From: JAHBNG01 sp039028975
Lineage (GTDB): Bacteria; Chloroflexota; Anaerolineae; Caldilineales; Caldilineaceae
NCBI GenBank assembly: GCA_039028975.1
Contig: JBCCHB010000145.1
Coordinates: 1-41,846 of the forward strand
Length of the DNA stretch: 41,846 nt
Reading direction: 5' to 3'
This document shows positions 34,030 through 40,215 of the stretch, in pieces. Within the stretch, counting starts at the first letter, position 1; every line of letters starts with the position of its first letter. A model generated the notes under the pieces. The model did no database searches and was not told the origin of the DNA. It saw only the letters and a list, made by a program, of their open reading frames with translations. Position numbers and translations under genes: made by a program.

Positions 34030-35190
34030 ATGAAGATGAAATTCGGCATTTTTATGGCCCCGTTCCACGCCCCCGGTCATAACCCCACACTTTCGCTAGA
34101 GCAAGATCTTGACTTACTTGTCCACCTGGATCGCCTGGGCTATGACGAAGCCTGGATTGGCGAGCACCACTCGGCTGGCAGCGAAATCATTGCCTCGCCG
34201 GAGATCTTTATCATGGCCGTCGCGGAACGCACGCGCAACATCAAGCTGGGAACCGGTGTTGTCTCCTTGCCTTACCACAACCCTCTGTGGACAGCCGAGC
34301 GTATGGTCCTCCTGGATCATTTGACTCGCGGCCGCGTGATGTTGGGCGTTGGACCGGGCGCACTCCCTACCGATGCCGCCATGTTGGGTCTTGAGCCACC
34401 CCAAATGCGTCCCCTTTTGGAAGAGTACATGGAGGTCCTGGTTCATCTGCTCACCAGCGAGGAGCCGATCTCGTACGAGGGTGAACACCTCACGCTCAAA
34501 GATGCGCGCCTCCACTTGCGCCCCTATTCGGATCCGCTCTTTGATATGGCCGTGGCCGCGGTTGCTTCTCCGTCAGGCGCAAAGTTGGCAGGTCGCTATG
34601 GTGCTGGCGTCCTCTCCTTGGGCGCAACCGTATCCATCGGCATGGATGTTCTTGCCCATCACTGGACAGTGCAGGAAGAGGTTGCCGCTCAATACGGGCA
34701 GGTGGCAGATCGGGCCAAGTGGCGGTTGGTTGGCATGATGCATCTAGCCGAAACCGAAGAGCAAGCACGGGAAGATGTAAGATACGGCATGGAGCAGTGG
34801 TTCCGCTACTTCCAAGATGTGGCCGCATTCCCACAAATGGCCGTGGATGGTGGCAACCTGGACGAAATGATCGACTTTGTCAACGGCGGTTTGGGCGTAG
34901 TTGGTACGCCAGACACAATGGTTAAGCAGATTCACGAATTGGTTGAACAGTCCAATGGCGGCTTCGGCGCTTATCTTACATTGGCTCATAACTGGGCGAA
35001 TCCGCAAGCAACCCACAAGAGCTTCGAACTCTTCGCTCGCGAGGTGATGCCTCACTTCCAATCTTCTGGCGGCGGACTCCAAGCTGCTGCAGATCGGGCT
35101 GAGGCCGCGCGCGCTGGCTTGGCAGAAAAGCAAATGGTTGCTGTAGAAGAAGCCACGGCCCGGTATGAGGCGGAGAAGGTACCAGCATAG
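34030..35190 (+). CDS. LLM-class (bacterial luciferase-like) flavin oxidoreductase
   Basis: This 386-residue TIM-barrel flavoprotein shows the luciferase-family pattern: KFGIFMAPFHAPGHNP, LGYDEAWIGEHHSAG, ASPEIFIMAVAERTRNIKLG, LPYHNPLWTAERMVLLDHL, RGRVMLGVGPGALPTDA and a C-terminal GVVGTPDTMVKQI. It is like F420- or FMNH2-dependent monooxygenases (limonene/alkanal type). GAGGAGC precedes the start, with a second ATG two codons later. It lies between acoB and acoC, an unusual position, and may oxidise a precursor of the substrate handled by the dehydrogenase. Confidence 0.88.
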   Translation: MKMKFGIFMAPFHAPGHNPTLSLEQDLDLLVHLDRLGYDEAWIGEHHSAGSEIIASPEIFIMAVAERTRNIKLGTGVVSLPYHNPLWTAERMVLLDHLTRGRVMLGVGPGALPTDAAMLGLEPPQMRPLLEEYMEVLVHLLTSEEPISYEGEHLTLKDARLHLRPYSDPLFDMAVAAVASPSGAKLAGRYGAGVLSLGATVSIGMDVLAHHWTVQEEVAAQYGQVADRAKWRLVGMMHLAETEEQAREDVRYGMEQWFRYFQDVAAFPQMAVDGGNLDEMIDFVNGGLGVVGTPDTMVKQIHELVEQSNGGFGAYLTLAHNWANPQATHKSFELFAREVMPHFQSSGGGLQAAADRAEAARAGLAEKQMVAVEEATARYEAEKVPA

Positions 35191-35226
35191 ACAGGTGCTT
35201 GGTTTCGTGATTCAACCGGATCTGAT

Positions 35227-35374
35227 ACATTCGGTTGAACCGATCTCAGGCATGGTTCAAATGTCACCCGAGAAGGTTAATAAATTGTAGGTGCGGTTTC
35301 CATACCGCACCTACGGCAATCAAAATGTTAACCATAGATGGAGTGATCTGAACCATGCCCGATTTCAGTAGTGG
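35227..35374. repeat. Palindromic repeat element, about 150 bp
   Basis: The core GTAGGTGCGGT (35287-35297) pairs with 35304-35314 across TTCCAT. Moving outward, the flanks also pair imperfectly: GGTTAA with TTAACC, and GGCATGGTTCA with TGAACCATGCC, up to about 35227 and 35374. The whole block is one interrupted palindrome, consistent with a MITE or REP-type element. No ORF is present. Confidence 0.65.
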
Positions 35375-35416
35375 ATGCTATGCATCTGTAACCAAGCATG
35401 AACATTCATGAGATCG
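35364..35416 (+). repeat. Direct repeat flanking acoC, left copy
   Basis: TTCAGTAGTGGATGCTATGC and the following 30 or so bases recur at 37072-37123 with a few changes. The two copies bracket acoC and a palindromic element, a layout expected if the segment was inserted or duplicated as a block. Confidence 0.7.
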
Positions 35417-35423
35417 TCCAGAA

Positions 35424-35566
35424 AGCACGCCCACGTGTGGCTCTCTTAGGAACCGATATTAAATAAAACCGGAAAGTTAGATGACTGTCACTTTGGCAGT
35501 GACTGTCATCTTTGCGGTTTTATTTAATTTTCAATCCTTAGGGATGAAGCCGCACGTGGGCGTGCT
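35424..35566. mobile_element. MITE-like palindrome with about 70-bp imperfect arms
   Basis: The two halves are complementary almost throughout. The ends AGCACGCCCACGTGTGG (35424-35440) and CCGCACGTGGGCGTGCT (35550-35566) match with one mismatch. Inner blocks ATTAAATAAAACCG/CGGTTTTATTTAAT and GATGACTGTCACT/AGTGACTGTCATC also pair. There is no ORF. Size and structure fit a non-autonomous miniature element. I could not identify a clear target duplication or a parent transposase in the window. Confidence 0.65.
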
Positions 35567-35629
35567 CCCTAGCTGACGGCTGAGTAGCTGAGAGCTTTTT
35601 TACTCAAAGTGCATTCAAGGACAGACACG

Positions 35630-36985
35630 ATGCCATCTATCAAACTCTTTGTTCCCGAAGATGACATAGGCGAGGTTGAAGAAGCGGTTGTTGTTACATG
35701 GCTGAAGCGGGAAGGCGACAGCGTAAAGAAGGGCGAAGAGCTGGTCATTATTCAAGCGGAAAAGGTCTCTTTTGAGCTACCTGCCCCAGCAAACGGCACC
35801 TTGACGTCGATTCTCGTGCCCCAAGGGGAGGTCGTCAAACAGAACCAACCGCTGGCTGAGTTTGAGGTCAGTGAAACGGACAGTTCGCCCCCGCCAGAGC
35901 AGCTCGAACCGCAATCACCTGCGGCTACTGCCACAGCGACTTCTGCGCCGACGCCCGCGCGCGAAGTGCGCGCCTCGCCCATTGCCAAACGGCTAGCTCG
36001 TCAACATGGGATTGATCTGGGCCAGGTGGTCGGCACCGGCAAAGAGGGTCGCATCACAGAAAAAGATATTCAGACGTTCATTGACGCAGAAACAGCCGCA
36101 GTAGAGACCAGTCCACCATCGCCCACCGCCCAACCGGCAAATATCCGTTCTTCCCCCATTGCTCGGCGCATTGCCAAGGAACATCAGATTGATTTGGCCG
36201 CGATCCCTGGCGCTGGGGAACGTCGGTTAACTGAAAAGGATGTGCGCGCCTTTATTGAAGCGCGGCAATCTCAATCCTTGCCTTCAGAAGAACCAGCTTC
36301 TGCATCGCCATTGGAAAGTCGTCAAACTATTCCGATGGCTGGGATGCGGGCAGCCATTGCTAAACGAATGCACCAGAGTTTACAAGAAACAGCCCAACTC
36401 ACGCTACACACCGAGGCCGATGTAACAGAATTGGTTGCCCTGCGCACGCAGCTAAAAGAAAAACTCGCCGTTACCTATACAGATTTCCTGGTGAGGGCCA
36501 GCGTCAATGCCCTGCAGGAGCATCCATACCTGAATGCAACATTGAAAGATGATACCATTCATCTATTGTCAGAGATTCATATCGGGCTGGCGGTTGCTCT
36601 TGATAGCGGCTTGATCGTTCCAGTCATTAAAAATGCGGACCAAAAGACGCTAGCCGATCTGGCCAGCGAGCGTGCAAGGCTGATTAAGCAAGCCAAGTCA
36701 AACCAACTGACCCCAGCTGAATTTACCGGCAGCACGTTTACAATAACCAATCTTGGCACCTATGATATTGACGCGTTCACGCCGATTGTCAATCCACCGG
36801 AGGTTGCCATTTTAGGGGTAGGGCGCATTGTGGAGAAGGTTGTCATCTTTGAAGGTAAAATTGCCCAGCGCTCTATGATTACTTTGAGCTTGTCGTTTGA
36901 TCATCGTTTGGTTGATGGCGCGCCAGCAGCAGCATTTTTGCAGTCCATTAAGCGCCATCTGGAGCAACCTGCTGGGCTTGAGTAG
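35630..36985 (+). CDS. acoC: Dihydrolipoamide acyltransferase (E2) with two tandem subunit-binding domains
   Basis: This 451-residue E2 component has a lipoyl domain (1-80) with acceptor lysine K45 in QAEKVSFELPA. After a Pro/Ala-rich linker come two peripheral-subunit-binding domains instead of the usual one: VRASPIAKRLARQHGIDL to DIQTFID (114-151) and IRSSPIARRIAKEHQIDL to DVRAFIE (172-210). The catalytic domain ends with SFDHRLVDGAPAAAF (H425, D429). The start at 35630 (MPSIKLF) follows CAAGGAC; the GTG 21 nt upstream is less likely. It is separated from acoB by the flavin oxidoreductase and 440 bp of repeats. No E3 gene is visible. Confidence 0.9.
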   Translation: MPSIKLFVPEDDIGEVEEAVVVTWLKREGDSVKKGEELVIIQAEKVSFELPAPANGTLTSILVPQGEVVKQNQPLAEFEVSETDSSPPPEQLEPQSPAATATATSAPTPAREVRASPIAKRLARQHGIDLGQVVGTGKEGRITEKDIQTFIDAETAAVETSPPSPTAQPANIRSSPIARRIAKEHQIDLAAIPGAGERRLTEKDVRAFIEARQSQSLPSEEPASASPLESRQTIPMAGMRAAIAKRMHQSLQETAQLTLHTEADVTELVALRTQLKEKLAVTYTDFLVRASVNALQEHPYLNATLKDDTIHLLSEIHIGLAVALDSGLIVPVIKNADQKTLADLASERARLIKQAKSNQLTPAEFTGSTFTITNLGTYDIDAFTPIVNPPEVAILGVGRIVEKVVIFEGKIAQRSMITLSLSFDHRLVDGAPAAAFLQSIKRHLEQPAGLE

Positions 36986-37071
36986 ACTGGGAACTCAGCC
37001 TAACTTGGACAAGCCAGCCATACAAAGGACGTGGACAAGCGCGGATACGGCGCATTTTGTTCTTGCACAAA

Positions 37072-37123
37072 TTCAGTAGTGGATGCTGTGCATCTGTTAC
37101 CAAGTACGAAAGTTATGAAATCG
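37072..37123 (+). repeat. Direct repeat flanking acoC, right copy
   Basis: TTCAGTAGTGGATGCTGTGC and the following bases match 35364-35416, including CATCTGT(A/T)ACCAAG and the closing AATCG/GATCG. It lies 87 nt after the acoC stop. Apart from this and a terminator at 37178, I see nothing else in 36986-37342. Confidence 0.7.
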
Positions 37124-37177
37124 GTGCTAACTTCTCGTAAAATCGTGAATTACTGATACGATAAATAGTATCCATTT

Positions 37178-37210
37178 GAGGAGGGTGTCTCACGGCCCCT
37201 CCTCTCTTTT
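37178..37210 (+). terminator. Intrinsic terminator downstream of acoC
   Basis: GAGGAGG (37178-37184) pairs with CCTCCTC (37198-37204), followed by TCTTTTT. It is the likely end of the aco transcript. Confidence 0.7.
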
Positions 37211-37342
37211 TGCATGTTGGCAACTACCCTCTAAAATTAGAAGAGAATCATCGATTATTGGTTAGGTAAGATAGTTGTCATCAACCGCGCTTAGATTCGT
37301 AAATCGTGAGATATACGATATACATAACGAAGGAGCAAATCT

Positions 37343-37759
37343 ATGTCAGATACACCATTTCAGGCCGAACCACCGGCTCATATGGTTGGCTGTGCTGTTA
37401 ATACCAAAGAAGCTGCTGATCTCCTGGCTGCTGAATTAGCTACTGTAGGGTTTAGCGGTGAGGACGCCGTTCATGTCGTCCATGGACAGGAAGCTTTAGA
37501 ATATATCGACCCTGACGGCGTCTATCATGGGCGCATAGCGCATTTGGTGCGCGTCTTTCAAAAATTCACTACAGGGGTGGAAGAACGCTTCTTTAACGCC
37601 ATCAAAGAGGAGCTAACTCAAGGCCACTATCTGGTTGGTGTCATGACGGACGGAAGCGACGGGCAGCGCCATCAAGTCAGCCAAATAATGGAAGGCAAGG
37701 GTGCTTCCCATGTCTTCTACTCTGGTAAGAGTGTTATTCAACTCATCAGCGGTTGGTAA
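37343..37759 (+). CDS. Conserved hypothetical soluble protein
   Basis: This 138-residue protein has alternating helices and strands: AADLLAAELATVGFSGEDAV, HVVHGQEALEYIDPDG, HGRIAHLVRVFQKF and GHYLVGVMTDGSDGQRHQVS, ending FYSGKSVIQLISGW. The pattern of a strand, a GF turn, then HVVHG recalls small stress-related proteins that scan helix-strand pairs, but I do not recognise the family. It has a strong ribosome site (AAGGAGCAAA) and its own terminator downstream, so it is probably a single-gene unit. Confidence 0.6.
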   Translation: MSDTPFQAEPPAHMVGCAVNTKEAADLLAAELATVGFSGEDAVHVVHGQEALEYIDPDGVYHGRIAHLVRVFQKFTTGVEERFFNAIKEELTQGHYLVGVMTDGSDGQRHQVSQIMEGKGASHVFYSGKSVIQLISGW

Positions 37760-37795
37760 GACAATCGAAGGATAGACGACCATCAGCGTGCGTAG

Positions 37796-37839
37796 GGGTG
37801 ATTCAAGGAGCACTGATTGCTTCCGAATCGCCCTTTTTT
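37796..37839 (+). terminator. Intrinsic terminator
   Basis: GGGTGATTC (37796-37804) pairs with GAATCGCCC (37825-37833), with one G-T wobble, followed by TTTTTT (37834-37839). It ends the unit of the hypothetical gene before the tetR promoter. Confidence 0.8.
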
Positions 37840-37873
37840 ACGTTGCCATTCACCTATCGGACTGAATTAAGAT

Positions 37874-37911
37874 TTGTCAATTACCGAACGTTCATTTATT
37901 ATAGAACTATA
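37874..37911 (+). promoter_or_regulatory. tetR promoter with operator in the spacer; leaderless start
   Basis: TTGTCA (37874-37879), a 17-nt spacer, then TATTAT (37897-37902). GAACGTTC (37886-37893) lies in the spacer, 6 nt after the -35 and 3 nt before the -10. The tetR ATG is at 37911, 8 nt after the -10, so the transcript probably has no leader. The layout matches the promoter at 38503-38531. Confidence 0.65.
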
Positions 37912-38483
37912 TGAGACGTAAAGATGACGCCAAACATGACGCAATCGTAGATGCAGCGATGTATTTGATAACGACAGATGGCTTTGCTGAGACATCCATG
38001 TCAAAGATTGCTAAAGCTGCCAAAGTTTCGCCCGCAACGATTTATGTTTACTTTGAGAATAAAGAGGATTTGCTGAATCAGCTCTATCTCACCGTCAAAG
38101 AGGATTTTGGCGTCGCAGTCTTTGATGGGCTAAGCGACGAGATGACTCTCAAAGAGAGTTTTTTCCTGATTTGGATGAACTCTTTCCGATTCTTTCTTGC
38201 CAATCCAACTAAATTTGCCTTTCACGAGCAATTTGTTCACTCTCCTTTGATCAGTAAATCCAGCCAAGAGCAAGGCGAGAGTTTTCTGCTGCCAATTTTG
38301 GATCTGTATGAGCGCGGCAAGTCCGAAGGTAGTCTTCCAAACATCTCGATTTCAGTTTGTGCTGCAATCCTCTATGCTCCGCTGATTTCGCTAATTAAGA
38401 GCCATCATCAGGGAAGCTTTGTGCTTACGGAAGCGGTAGCAGTGTCTACGTTTGAGAGATGTTGGAAGGCCATCCAAGAATAA
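37911..38483 (+). CDS. TetR/AcrR-family regulator of cassette 2
   Basis: This 190-residue protein has an N-terminal helix-turn-helix (TSMSKIAKAAKVSPATIYVY, then FENKEDLLNQLY) and a helical effector domain (LKESFFLIWMNSFRFFLANP, FAFHEQFVHSPLI). No Shine-Dalgarno site precedes the ATG, and the -10 box is only 8 nt upstream, consistent with leaderless translation. The gene lies 68 nt before cassette 2 on the same strand. Both promoters carry the same kind of palindrome at the same place, so autorepression and repression of the cytochrome/ior genes are likely. Confidence 0.88.
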   Translation: MRRKDDAKHDAIVDAAMYLITTDGFAETSMSKIAKAAKVSPATIYVYFENKEDLLNQLYLTVKEDFGVAVFDGLSDEMTLKESFFLIWMNSFRFFLANPTKFAFHEQFVHSPLISKSSQEQGESFLLPILDLYERGKSEGSLPNISISVCAAILYAPLISLIKSHHQGSFVLTEAVAVSTFERCWKAIQE

Positions 38484-38502
38484 TCATAAGGTTTTTTTGT
38501 CT

Positions 38503-38531
38503 TTGATAATAAATGAATATTCGTTTATTTA
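38503..38531 (+). promoter_or_regulatory. Cassette 2 promoter with operator in the spacer
   Basis: TTGATA (38503-38508), a 17-nt spacer, then TATTTA (38526-38531). GAATATTC (38515-38522) is in the spacer with the same offsets (6 and 3 nt) as GAACGTTC in the tetR promoter. The shared consensus is GAAYRTTC, with ATTTA/GTTTA after it. Confidence 0.65.
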
Positions 38532-38551
38532 GTCTCGAAAGGAGACAGTCT

Positions 38552-39181
38552 ATGCAGCAGCAATTTAGATTTAAAGCTTCACACCTCAGTATTCTACTTG
38601 CAGGTGTGATTGTGCTGGTCGCTTGCGGCCCGGCTACGTTGGCACCAGAGGATGTCCAAACAGCTTCTGTACATGAAGTGAGCGTCGCCACGCAAAACAG
38701 CCAAAGTGACGCAACTGAAGCGTTTGAGACGGTCATGACCGTCCTGACCCATCCACGTTGTATCAACTGCCACCCGGTGGCCGACCGCCCTCGGCAGCGG
38801 GATGAGCAGATCTTCCACATCCTGAACGTCACCCGCGGCGAGGATAACCACGGTGGCCCCGTCCAAACCTGCGAAACCTGCCACCACGAAGAGAACAATC
38901 CCTACAGCCTCGTTCCTGGCGCGCCTCACTGGGGATTGGCCCCCAAAACCATGGGATGGTTTGGCCTAACCCATGCCGAGATCGCCGAGAGACTCCTCGA
39001 TCCAGAAATGAATGGTGGACGCAGCCATGAGGATCTGATCCATCACATGGGCAATGATGCATTAGTTTTATGGGCTTGGGATCCCGGTGGCGACCGCACA
39101 CCAATTCCCGTTCCTCACGAAGAATTTGTTCAGGCCCTGGAAGAATGGCTTGATGCTGGCGCACCGATACCCGGAGAGTAG
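38552..39181 (+). CDS. Dihaem cytochrome c lipoprotein, cassette 2
   Basis: This 209-residue lipoprotein has the signal ending VLVAC (C25) and haem motifs C70-INCH74 and C107-ETCHH. The start at 38552 is chosen because AAAGGAG precedes it; the ATG at 38513 lies inside the operator. The mature domain is almost the same as cassette 1 (for example DRPRQRDEQIFHILNVTRGE), while signal and linker have diverged. The mature part is under stronger constraint, as expected for a protein that docks to the Mo enzyme. It is separated from its small-subunit partner by an inserted element. Confidence 0.85.
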   Translation: MQQQFRFKASHLSILLAGVIVLVACGPATLAPEDVQTASVHEVSVATQNSQSDATEAFETVMTVLTHPRCINCHPVADRPRQRDEQIFHILNVTRGEDNHGGPVQTCETCHHEENNPYSLVPGAPHWGLAPKTMGWFGLTHAEIAERLLDPEMNGGRSHEDLIHHMGNDALVLWAWDPGGDRTPIPVPHEEFVQALEEWLDAGAPIPGE

Positions 39182-39187
39182 ATAAAA

Positions 39188-39267
39188 GTGGAAGAGTGGA
39201 AGAGTGGAAGAGTGGAAGAGTGGAAGAGTGGAAGAGTTGAAGAGTTGAAGAGTTGAAAAGTTGAAGG
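39188..39267 (+). repeat. Tandem octamer array, ten units
   Basis: Six GTGGAAGA units are followed by GTTGAAGA, GTTGAAGA, GTTGAAAA and GTTGAAGG. The uniform distal six suggest recent expansion by slippage. The last four are the ones complementary to the 3' array. Confidence 0.95.
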
Positions 39268-39274
39268 TAGTAAG

Positions 39275-39688
39275 ATGGATATTGTTCTTACGAATTATGA
39301 GGAGTGGATGAAGCAAGTTGCCGAGGAGATTAGGATTGATCCGTTGTGGGAGATGGAGGTTTACCGAAAGGCATTGTTTTTCTCCGATCTTGCGTGGAAT
39401 GACTGTGAAAAATTGATACTACACCCGCTTGGCAGATCCATAGCTGAGCAACTTATTCGCAGCGCTGGATCTGTACCAAGTAATATGGAAGAGGGGTATA
39501 GCCGCGGATTTGGCAAAGACTATGCACGATTTCTACGCATCTCTCTTGGCTCTGCCCGCGAGTCTCGTGGTTGGTATTATCGAGGACGTCGCTTGCTTTC
39601 ACAAGAAGTATTACAACATCGCTTTACTCTGCTCAAAACGATCATTTCTGGATTGGTCACCATGTCCAACCAACAACGAAATCGGTAA
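39275..39688 (+). CDS. Four-helix-bundle protein (23S rRNA intervening-sequence / S23 family)
   Basis: This 137-residue all-helical protein shows the family hallmarks: a first helix with WEMEVYRKALFFSDLAWNDC, then IAEQLIRSAGSVPSNMEEGY (matching the family's Q-R-A-S-N-EG pattern), FGKDYARFLRISLGSARESR and a final amphipathic helix. The family was first known from intervening sequences in 23S rRNA genes. The diversity-generating retroelement accessory protein Avd has the same fold. No reverse transcriptase or template repeat is visible here. GAAGGTAG precedes the ATG. It lies between genes of a redox operon with no functional link to them. Confidence 0.85.
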   Translation: MDIVLTNYEEWMKQVAEEIRIDPLWEMEVYRKALFFSDLAWNDCEKLILHPLGRSIAEQLIRSAGSVPSNMEEGYSRGFGKDYARFLRISLGSARESRGWYYRGRRLLSQEVLQHRFTLLKTIISGLVTMSNQQRNR

Positions 39689-39689
39689 C

Positions 39690-39721
39690 TTTTCAACTCT
39701 TCAACCTTTCAACTCTTCAAC
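39690..39721 (-). repeat. Inverse octamer array, four units
   Basis: TTTTCAAC, TCTTCAAC, CTTTCAAC, TCTTCAAC: the reverse complement of GTTGAARR-type units. It starts right after the stop of the four-helix-bundle gene and ends 20 nt before the small-subunit start. Confidence 0.95.
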
Positions 39722-39741
39722 TTTTGGAAAGGAACATAACT

Positions 39742-40209
39742 ATGGAAATTAATTTTACAATTAACGACGAGCCGGTAACGGTCGATGTGGATCCGATGAT
39801 GCCGCTGCTGTGGGTGGTGCGTGATGAGCTTGGCCTAAAGGGAACCAAGTATGGGTGTGGACGGGCCATGTGTGGGGCGTGTTCTCTGCATGTGGATGGC
39901 GATCTCTTCCGTTCCTGCACCTATCCGGTTAAGAATGTAGAAGGCAAAGCAGTTACTACGCTGGAAGGGCTTTCTGAGAGCGAAGAGAATCTGCACCCGA
40001 TTCAGCAAGCGTGGATGGAAGAGAATGTACCCCAGTGCGGCTACTGCCAGCCCGGTTTTATGATGGCTGGGGCAAAGCTGATTGACGTCATTCCCAACCC
40101 CACCGATGAAGATATCAAGCAGAACATTAGCAATATCTGTCGCTGTGGTACGCATCCGCGTATCATCAAGGCAATCCGTCGCGCGGCTGAACTGAACCAG
40201 GAGGCATAA
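39742..40209 (+). CDS. [2Fe-2S] small subunit, isoquinoline 1-oxidoreductase alpha type, cassette 2
   Basis: This 155-residue paralogue of 26189-26656 retains all eight cluster cysteines (CGRAMCGAC, C59, QCGYCQPG, ICRCG). The start at 39742 (MEINFTIND) follows AAAGGAAC, as in cassette 1; the longer open frame from 39571 reads through the inserted element and is not real. Changes from cassette 1 are mostly conservative. It is followed 6 nt later by the large subunit. Confidence 0.93.
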   Translation: MEINFTINDEPVTVDVDPMMPLLWVVRDELGLKGTKYGCGRAMCGACSLHVDGDLFRSCTYPVKNVEGKAVTTLEGLSESEENLHPIQQAWMEENVPQCGYCQPGFMMAGAKLIDVIPNPTDEDIKQNISNICRCGTHPRIIKAIRRAAELNQEA

Positions 40210-40215
40210 AATAAG

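Larger units (their letters stand above)
39188..39721 (+). mobile_element. Intervening-sequence-like element: four-helix-bundle gene between inverted octamer arrays
   Basis: The element comprises a 5' array of ten 8-nt units, a 137-codon four-helix-bundle gene and a 3' array of four units in inverse orientation. Cassette 1 has an uninterrupted junction (stop codon, ATAAAAGGACATAAC, then the small-subunit ATG), while cassette 2 has the same flanks (GATAAAAG on the left, GGAACATAAC on the right) with about 540 bp between. This paralogous empty site defines the insertion well. In RNA the arrays could pair into a stem of about 32 bp that loops out the gene, the architecture of 23S rRNA intervening sequences. 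Mobility is an inference. Confidence 0.6.

Noticed and set aside
39188..39267. Octamer array as a CRISPR array
   Set aside because: Units are 8 nt with no spacers, and no cas genes are present.
39188..39721. Possibility that this is a diversity-generating retroelement, since Avd shares the four-helix-bundle fold
   Set aside because: No reverse transcriptase, template repeat or variable repeat is visible in the window.
39571..39741. N-terminal extension of the cassette 2 small subunit into the inserted element
   Set aside because: The extension translates the end of the four-helix-bundle gene and the octamer array out of frame; cassette 1 and the ribosome site fix the start at 39742.
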